Position numbers and translations under genes: made by a program
Shown here: one piece after another, positions 58,870 through 64,000 of the stretch
How the letters are laid out: every line of letters begins with the position of its first letter
How positions within the stretch are numbered: the first letter of the stretch is position 1
The notes under the pieces: generated by a model
The model's input: only the letters and a program-made list of their open reading frames with translations
The model's database searches: none
Told to the model about the DNA's origin: nothing
From: Brienomyrus brachyistius
Taxonomy: Eukaryota > Chordata > Actinopteri > Osteoglossiformes > Mormyridae
Direction of reading: 5' to 3'
DNA: 64,000 bases
NCBI RefSeq assembly: GCF_023856365.1
Contig: NC_064542.1
Span: 20,436,863 to 20,500,862, forward strand

Positions 58870-61800
58870 ATGTGTGACAGATAAAACCACAGGTGACAGA
58901 AAATAGGAACAGGCTGATTTGACAGGGAAGGCCAACATAAACACCGTAAAGGTCTATAGGCAGACAGCACTCAGAATGGGCACTGGGAGGAAGTGGCCCC
59001 CTTATAAACACAGGGCCCCCACCCCCCTGCAGGAGAGGGAAAGAGTGGGAAAAAAGAAGAGAAGTTCAGGGCGACATTTACCGGGTAACCATCTCTTCCA
59101 GGCACGCCCTGTTGGGGATGGAGAAAGGAGCACACAGCAAGGCGACGTTAGGCCTGGTGGCAGCAGCCGTGCGACCTCGCTGCTCCTCTCAGCAGGTGTA
59201 GGGCACAGTCAGGCTCCGCCCTCGGGTCAAGTTACCCGGCGCGGTCGGTGGGCTATAATGACTGCATTACTGCCCAGTGCTGCATGCCGCGGGTGAAGCG
59301 TCAAGCACGAGCAGAGATCGCAGAGCCTTGGCGTCAGGCCTCTGGGGATTTTCCCACAAAGCACCCCCACCTTCCCGTCCCAAAGCATTTTCTAGTAAAA
59401 CTAAATAATTGGCTTAGTAAATGTGAAATGACTTCACAGTGATTAGTACCTGTATTTTCAGCCTGTTGGTATGCTATTCTACATCTGAAACCATTCATGC
59501 ACACAAAAATAAGCATGCATGCACACACATTATTGGCTTCCCACAGACTTACCTGACTACAGAGGCATCCGAGAACAATCCACTTTAACCACATCAGATT
59601 GACAGATGCTCCCCCCAAAATAGAATCACAAAAGACAGCGATGATGGATGTACTTACCGGAGGACCTGAAACACACAAAAAGGAAAGCAAACGCAGATCA
59701 GTCTAAGGTGCTTTCATTGACGTATTACTACAGCTTAAAACACTGCCGTGTGTTTTTGTCTGGAATTACACATGCGAAGACACATTTCATTAAAAGACAC
59801 ATTTCATTAAATCGCCTTATTACTTTTAATGCCATTTGCCGCATTAAAGTTGCGACGCAGTCCTTGCAGCAGTCCACATGGGTGCTTTTGATTATATTCA
59901 AAGAAATGCCTGCTGAAACATTTGTTTCAATCACAGAAAATTATTGTCAGCACAAGTTCTCAACAGTTTCACGACAAAAAGGCTGGTGTTAATAGCTGGC
60001 TTTGGAATGGGGTGGAATTTACGGGGAACGTGACAAACGCTGGCGTTTTGGGGCAAGACAATAAAACAACACAGTTTAGTTCGCACTGGATTGAAGTGTG
60101 GGGCAACCGTTAAGATTTTGATGCACCTCAGACATCGTGTCTAGGGAAATCGGCTTGCTTTTCGTCCCAGGAAAGTTCCAGACTCTAGATTGTCTGCTTG
60201 CAGGACTCATAGCTCTGTAGGTCCCAACAAAGACCTTGTTGGCAATTCAGGACAGTGTCCTTTAGCTCACACCAGGCCGAAGTTCACAAACAAGGCAGGC
60301 AGAAACAGCGACAGTGAACCAAATCACTGCTCTAAGGTCTAAACCGAACATATAGGGCTTTATTGAAACCAGACAGGGCCAACGGTCGGGTCCCTTGCTT
60401 TCGGAAACAAAACAAAGTTCAACTGTTTTACTTTTTCTCTGAGCAGCTGTTCAGTTATCTTGACTCATCTTTGCTCACAGGCCACTTGAAGCCACCTCAG
60501 GTCTAACGTGGCGGCCAGGGAAAGGGCAGATGGGTTTGTTTTTTCATGGCTCTGCAAGCCATTGATAGTCGATTTTGCTCGGCTGAAGCCTGGAGGAAAA
60601 TTAAAGCGTTCAGCTGTATTATCATCTATGGGTTTCCTTGCTGCCATGGAGATGGACGCCGACTCGGGCCACTGGGGGGAGCCCTTTTCCATCCGGGGTC
60701 TGAGGAATGGGATGAAAGGAGCAGTTTTATGGCCAGGACTCAGCGGACTCAGGACATGGTCCCCGGCTCGTTTAACGATTGCAAGAGTCGTAAATAAAGG
60801 ACAAGGCCACTTATTTACTGTGGGATGACGGCTCCCGCTGAGCAGCGGTGTGTGTCTGTCACGCTTTTGGCACGAGGCTCTCCTCCGAGCAACAGGAACT
60901 TGCTGCAGAGCTCAGCAGGGGCCTGGCACCACCTGTTTAGGGCAACGACTGTCCATGCTGGCCGGGGGCTGGGAGACAAGAGCCCGGCGGATTCCCAATG
61001 AATCTGTAAATAGGGTGGGGTTGGGGCTGGCGCTGGCCCACGGTGCCGGACGTGGGTGTGGTGAATACAGACCTCCAGTGGGCTGACTGGCAGCGGACGC
61101 CAATCTGGCAGACATGCAGGCTTTGAGACTGACGTGGAAGCCAAACAGGAGTGGGTGATTTAAAGCTGTAACGGTCACATTCGCTCTCGAGTTAGGCTGG
61201 ACGGCGGCCATCGACAAGACTTGGCGCGACCCGTCTGCTTACGAGAGGGTTAGGGTTAGCCGGCTGCACGAGGAGAAGCTCATGATTTATCGCTCTGAAC
61301 CGCGTCCAAGGTTCCCATCAGCACGCCTTTGCTTTCTGCTCTGCTGATGTAAGTGCCATTTATTTAAACAGGATTTTTTTTTTTTTGTTTGAATGGAGGA
61401 GGATTTTGGAGCTTCGGGGCTCGTGTGTGGCACTTGGGGGGGCGGGGGGCAGTTTGGCGGGGAGCTGTCTTAATGACATGGCAGGGTGCGGCCACTGCAC
61501 ACTGCAGCGCATGTGGCATGACGGCGGATTATGCCCGTGGGCGTCTAGACACTGGTTATCCCAGCATGCCCTCCTCCGACGAGCAGGGCCTACGGAGCAG
61601 ACTGTGGGACCTCGTCAGTATGCCAACCCAGTCGTGTTGGGTGGCTCCAGCTTCTGCCCGGAACCAGAGTAAGACTGGGCCGGCACACGACCACCACGAG
61701 CACCCCCTACTGGGCACTACAACACTGACTCTTAATCTTTACTGAAAAGCTGTTCCATGAAGGGCAAATATTAGGCAAACTGGGAGGAAGGGATGTGACT

Positions 61801-62785
61801 CGTGTTTGAGTCAAAGTGCCCTGAAGCAGAGTGAAACAACACTAACTCACCAGTGCAATTACTTTCCCTTTAAAGACCGATTCCAGGAATGGTTCGCTAT
61901 TAAAAAGGCCCAGTGTACAGACAGAACACAAGCGGGGGCTTGCAAATGACCCATAAACGGTGCCCGCAGATGGATAAGTACCTAACACACATGAGACCGA
62001 AGAGGAAAAAACAGAGCTAAACAAAACAAGAGCGACATGTGATTTCTGAGAAATTAGCATGCAGAGTAACGCCCCCCCGCCCTGCCCCCCGTCACATTCT
62101 TTTGGCATGTTTAACTGCCCTCTCTCTCTCACTCTCTCTCTGTATCCTCCCTCTCTCCCTCTCCTCCTTTCCCTCTTCTCGCTTTGTCCTTCTCTCTCTC
62201 CTTTCTCTCTACTTTTCTGCCTGTCTTTTTGATTCTTTCCCTCCATTTTCCTTTCTTTTCCACTCTCTTTACCCCTCTATATCTTTCTCTCCATCTCTCC
62301 CCCTTTTCTCTGTTTCTCCTTCTCTTTCCCACTTTTCTGTGTGTTGCTCTTGTCCCCTCTTTGCCTCCCCAAATCTGTCTCCCTCTCTTTCTCCATCTGT
62401 CTCACTGTCCATCTCTCTCCCGCTCTCTCTGTCTATCTTTCCTTCACCCCTTCCTATCCCTCTATCTCTCTCTCTCCATCTCTCCCCTTTTCTGTTTGCC
62501 TGTCTCTCTCTCCCTTGCCCGCTCTCTATCCCCCCCCCCCCCTCTCTCTTTCCCCTCTCCCCATCTCCATGGTTCACGCTCAGGTAACATCACACTCGGG
62601 GCAGATGCTAGGGCACAGGCCGTCTGCAGGATCGCTTAGCAAGCGGCCTGCTGCTCATCCTGCACATCCTGCCTCATGGAGCGGAAAGCAGCAGCACTGG
62701 AGACCAACAGGAGAGATTTAAGGCGGAAGGAGAGACTCACCGGGATCGCCTCGTCTTCCCATCCTGCCACGTTTTCCTGGAGGAC
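26308..62785 (-). CDS. col23a1: Collagen type XXIII alpha 1 chain, 5' end off the window
   Basis: Twenty-five exons in transcript order: 62741-62785, 59658-59665, 59082-59108, 49698-49724, 49195-49221, 47447-47473, 46834-46860, 43167-43283, 41066-41092, 40807-40833, 36672-36725, 35839-35901, 35639-35683, 34995-35072, 31735-31788, 31597-31641, 31033-31122, 30148-30201, 29896-29970, 28602-28661, 28409-28480, 28298-28324, 28129-28182, 27952-28038, 26308-26346. They sum to 1256 nt (about 419 aa) in one consistent frame. Most begin with a Gly codon and are multiples of nine. Type XXIII collagen is a type II membrane protein that trimerises and is shed. Gly-X-Y domains are broken by non-collagenous parts near [16 protein letters not shown] and [14 protein letters not shown]. 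Diagnostic blocks include [37 protein letters not shown] and LDQPCPV/GPDGLP. Human is 540 aa, so about 110-120 N-terminal residues, with the membrane segment, lie to the right. Confidence 0.93.
27777..27863. repeat. (TCAC)n microsatellite
   Basis: About 21 near-perfect copies of a four-base unit in the intron just before the terminal col23a1 exon. Confidence 0.97.
30282..30472. mobile_element. Tc1-related short element in col23a1 intron
   Basis: The ends 'agtggccaaaattgcagaaa' and 'ccacaattttggccact' are inverted repeats with TA just outside. The 140-base core has no frame. Typical of non-autonomous Tc1/mariner elements. Confidence 0.75.
32300..32875. repeat. Interspersed repeat with internal duplication
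   Basis: Phrases recur inside it: 'tttacagaattaaca' at about 32554 and 32710, and 'catgagatcagtat' at about 32474 and 32790. The end 'gtgtcccctcaagta' recurs at 37588 ('ctgtcccctcaagtaaa'). Probably one non-autonomous element family, with a third diverged copy at 1250-1560. Confidence 0.55.
33400..33640 (+). repeat. LINE/SINE 3' tail fragment
   Basis: 'gggataggctccagacccc' followed by GATG-type repeats (33610-33632) is the usual 3' end of fish LINEs and their SINEs. No coding part remains. Confidence 0.6.
33640..33915. repeat. Palindrome-rich repeat built on 'cataatgcattatg'
   Basis: Many direct and inverted copies of TAATGCATTATGA-like phrases, ending in 'aaataaagtgttacc', an end typical of a non-autonomous DNA element in fish. 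Confidence 0.6.
34323..34346 (-). other. Candidate extra col23a1 exon, 24 nt
   Basis: Minus-strand GACAG / 24 bases / GTAACT encodes AIHTISVS in the col23a1 phase, directly after the NC exon at 34995-35072. Human COL23A1 as I recall goes straight to GPPGPQ here. Short, and supported only by splice sites and phase. Confidence 0.3.
37240..37610. repeat. Second copy of the 'ccctcaagta' repeat
   Basis: Shares 'gatgaacaagcatgggatca' and the 'cctgtcccctcaagtaaa' end with 32300-32875. Internal parts are again partly duplicated (two blocks around 37300 and 37480). Confidence 0.6.
38113..38236. repeat. SINE-like fragment
   Basis: 'gggccttactcaagggtcc' and 'ccctgcaaccttctgag' resemble the tail region of the repeat family at 12290 and 57548. 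A diverged partial copy between the Tc1 remnant and the LINE. Confidence 0.45.
38301..40661 (+). mobile_element. RTE/Rex3-type LINE, inactive
   Basis: The order is a GC-rich 5' part, an apurinic-endonuclease-like part ([42 protein letters not shown]), reverse transcriptase ([42 protein letters not shown]) and the C-terminal region ([55 protein letters not shown]). It ends in the tail 'gatggatggatgg'. Several frameshifts, at least one stop and internal deletions break it. The clade name is from recall of fish elements with GATG tails. Confidence 0.85.
43167..43283 (-). CDS. col23a1: Largest col23a1 collagenous exon (39 codons)
   Basis: It starts [19 protein letters not shown] and ends [12 protein letters not shown], thirteen uninterrupted Gly-X-Y triplets, listed separately because it anchors the frame in the middle of the gene. 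It corresponds to the human block GDQGQDG..GPPGDTGKDGPRG. On the plus strand it also reads as open collagen-like sequence, which is a mirror artefact of Pro/Gly codons. Confidence 0.9.
43943..43988 (+). promoter_or_regulatory. Tandem GC-box (Sp1-like) cluster
   Basis: Three copies of a 14-base unit of the form GGGGCGGGGCCAGA lie head to tail (the first reads GGGGCGTGGCCAGA). Each holds a GC box. It could be an internal promoter of col23a1 or simply a minisatellite. Confidence 0.4.
44370..44429 (-). other. Candidate extra col23a1 exon, 60 nt
   Basis: Minus-strand CTGCTCAG / 60 bases / GTTTGT encodes [20 protein letters not shown] in phase 0, beginning with Gly as other exons do. It lies between the exons GDQGDVGPR and GDQGQAGPP, which are adjacent in human as I recall. 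It is mostly not Gly-X-Y, so it would make a new interruption if used. Weak donor. Confidence 0.35.
49571..49615. repeat. (TG)n microsatellite
   Basis: About 20 TG units in the intron between col23a1 exons at 49195 and 49698. Confidence 0.97.
55180..55372 (+). repeat. LINE/SINE tail fragment
   Basis: 'catgttctccccaagtaggg' and the ending 'cagttggatgatggatg' match the widely shared 3' tail of fish LINE-derived repeats. Confidence 0.55.
56831..56952. repeat. 22-base minisatellite
   Basis: Five full copies and a partial sixth of 'gcagtggcacggttggctgt' plus TT, alternating between ACGG-TTGG and ACGG-CTGG versions. Units start at 56831, 56853, 56875, 56897 and 56919. Open frames across it are repeat artefacts. 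Confidence 0.95.
57548..57750 (+). repeat. Second copy of the 12290 repeat family
   Basis: Shares long near-identical phrases with 12290-12520, ending 'aagccaccactgccca'. It interrupts a stretch with repeated 'tatatccagt' motifs (57780-57850). Confidence 0.75.
57770..57850. repeat. Short tandem repeat with unit around 'agtg...tatatccagt'
   Basis: Three imperfect copies of a unit of about 30 bases containing GTGATATATCCAGT. A related phrase, 'gctacatccagcgtgca', lies before the inserted repeat at 57431. Confidence 0.5.
58315..58328 (+). promoter_or_regulatory. CTCF-like motif
   Basis: CCACCAGAGGGCGC matches the core CTCF consensus at every position. It lies in the long col23a1 intron, outside recognised repeats. 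Confidence 0.45.
58831..58876. repeat. (TG)n microsatellite
   Basis: About 20 TG units ending in GCGCATGTGTG. Confidence 0.97.
59658..59665 (-). CDS. col23a1: col23a1 8-nt microexon
   Basis: Minus-strand TTTCAG / GTCCTCCG / GTAAGT. The upstream exon (62741-62785) ends GAT CCC G in phase 1. Adding these eight bases makes Gly-Pro-Pro and restores phase 0 for the next exon, GVPGRDGYP. Human COL23A1 has GDPGPPGQSGRDGYP here, so the Gly-Pro-Pro triplet is expected. Without it the frame is lost. Confidence 0.8.
59666..62740. other. col23a1 intron between 59658 and 62741 exons
   Basis: Apart from the pyrimidine tract at 62118-62575 I see no exon or RNA gene. Bases 60500-61700 are fairly GC-rich with several open frames on both strands, none with recognisable features. 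Confidence 0.4.
62118..62575. repeat. Polypyrimidine/polypurine tract
   Basis: About 450 bases almost entirely C and T on the plus strand, built from CTCT, CCCT and TTTC runs. The transcribed strand of col23a1 is therefore this pyrimidine strand and the RNA would be purine-rich. Long open frames here are low-complexity artefacts. Confidence 0.95.
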
Positions 62786-64000
62786 CTGCAAGAAAAAAGT
62801 GCAATTACTGAGCCATCCTCTGCAGAGAGCCGCCATGTCATTTCCTGTGACTGGGGATGCAGGGACACAAGCACAAAATGGGCCGCCCCCCCCGGCCCCC
62901 ACGGGCCAGTTGGGAGGGGGCAGGCTTCAGAGCGGGACATAAGAATCCTAAAAAAGACAAAGATCTAAGAAAAACCTGAAGCCTGACTGACACAGCAGCC
63001 AGAACATTAACCCCTGGAGGCCGCCATCTTGCCTGGTTACGTTTGACTTATTCTGGCACCTCCCTGGTTGGAAAAAGGAGAGCTGAGGATCTCGCTTCAG
63101 TGGCACAACGGAATGACCCGGAGCGTCCTCTGCCTTCGAGCGTGCATGCATCGAGGGATCTGCTCTAAAAAGCGTGCAGTGCTGCTGGGTAATGGAGCAT
63201 GTCAGCAGGATTGATGGGGTGTCTCTGAACAGGCCTGACATCCCCCCGTCTCTCTGCCCACTGAAACTCCACAACTTCTAATCATCCTTGAGATTAGAAA
63301 GCCCTCCCTGCTCTTTTTACAGCCAGTTTTACTACAAGCTCTGCATGGTGCATCCAGCATGTCTGTGACCCCAGTAACCATGTCCCCCCCCCCCCCCCCA
63401 CGTCCTTTAACCCGGCTGATTTTTACCCCCAAACTCATTGCCTATAACCGTAAAACAAGGGGACGATATGCCCTAGAAATGCTTCCGCATCCATGAATGG
63501 AACTACTTAGTATTAAACCATACCTTGCAGGGAGCCCATTAGAATGAAAACCAGATATGAGTATGCCCCCCCCCCCCCCCCCACCGTGTCCCACAGAACC
63601 TAATGGCAGACGCTGATATTAATAGGTTGGGCTTCTCAGCACTTTCCATGCCAAGCATTAAACAGCGTCGCCACCGGTTCCAGGCATGAGTCGGCCCGGC
63701 CCCGAATTTTTCAGGCATGTGTTGGCTGGGTTCTGGTGTCGCTGCAGGTTCTGGGCATGTGCCGGTTCGGCTCTGATGTTGCCATGGGTTCCGGGCATGT
63801 GCCGGCCCGATCCACCTGTCTCCCTCCTCTCACCTGCGGCCTTGTCTGATTCTCTACCATCCCTGGTTCTCTTTAACCCATCTATTCTATTTCTTCCTCA
63901 AGCCACCAAATAATCACCAACAGGCTTAACCCCTTGTCATACCCTGGTAATGTCTGGTGAGCTTGTAACATCTCCCTGGGCTATATAACATATCCAAAAC
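62786..64000. other. Upstream col23a1 intron, running off the window
   Basis: No exon found for the membrane segment or the CVCP block that precedes the first collagen triplets in human, so these lie beyond the right edge. The stretch includes poly-C runs at 63384-63399 and 63566-63582. Confidence 0.5.
63669..63815. repeat. Imperfect minisatellite, about 36-40 bases
   Basis: Four diverged units containing 'ggttcYgggcatgtgccgg'-like phrases; the last two start at 63741 and 63781. Confidence 0.6.

Larger units (their letters stand above)
49725..59081. other. Long col23a1 intron (9.4 kb)
   Basis: No coding exon recognised here. It holds a LINE-tail fragment (55180-55372), a 22-base minisatellite (56831-56952), the repeat at 57548-57750, a CTCF-like site (58315-58328) and a TG microsatellite (58831). 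The rest, such as 50150-55000, shows nothing I can name. Confidence 0.5.

Noticed and set aside
58472..58906. Pro-rich and Cys-Val-repeat frames
   Set aside because: They derive from a G-rich stretch and the TG microsatellite on opposite strands, with no other support.
62039..62639. Open frames of 151-182 codons rich in Ser, Leu and Pro
   Set aside because: They are translations of the polypyrimidine tract and occur in several frames at once.

Overview
The window is vertebrate nuclear DNA, most likely from a ray-finned (teleost) fish. The genes are split into many short GT-AG exons, the encoded proteins are close to human ones, and the intervening DNA holds Tc1-like transposons, an RTE/Rex3-type LINE whose tail ends in repeated GATG, foldback elements and microsatellites typical of fish genomes. 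I could not name the species. All gene identities rest on reading exon translations by eye and on recall of the human proteins, with no database search.

Layout, left to right. 0-2.3 kb: a LINE-like remnant, a damaged tRNA-Val copy with a partial tandem duplicate, and old repeats. 2.3-7.6 kb, + strand: a complete 13-exon phykpl (448 aa). 9.4-11.3 kb, - strand: a complete 7-exon hnrnpab (332 aa), tail-to-tail with phykpl. 12.15-13.93 kb: a decayed Tc1-like transposon with a second repeat inside it. 14.7-16.5 kb, - strand: a complete 5-exon nme5 (208 aa) with an RFX X-box-like site upstream. 16.9-17.8 kb: two inverted-repeat elements. 18.7-22.3 kb, - strand: a complete 8-exon rack1 (317 aa) whose introns carry four box C/D snoRNA candidates (two SNORD95-like, two SNORD96-like). 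22.6-23.1 kb, - strand: two intact tRNA-Val genes (CAC and AAC). 23.3-62.8 kb, - strand: most of col23a1, the gene for a transmembrane collagen. I placed 25 exons covering the collagenous ectodomain and the C-terminus; the cytoplasmic/transmembrane start lies beyond the right edge.

The protein genes do unrelated jobs: hydroxylysine breakdown, RNA binding, cilia/sperm axoneme, ribosome scaffold, and cell-surface collagen. The shared themes are translation (rack1 with its rRNA-modifying snoRNAs, beside tRNA-Val) and collagen/hydroxylysine (phykpl and col23a1, which are direct neighbours in human but are separated here by hnrnpab, nme5, rack1 and tRNAs).

I saw no convincing new multi-gene system. 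The points most worth checking are an 8-nt col23a1 microexon, the absence of a stop codon after the conserved col23a1 C-terminus, candidate extra col23a1 exons, the doubled SNORD95/96 set in rack1, an unidentified coding-like stretch in a phykpl intron, and a foldback element carrying two CTCF-like motifs.
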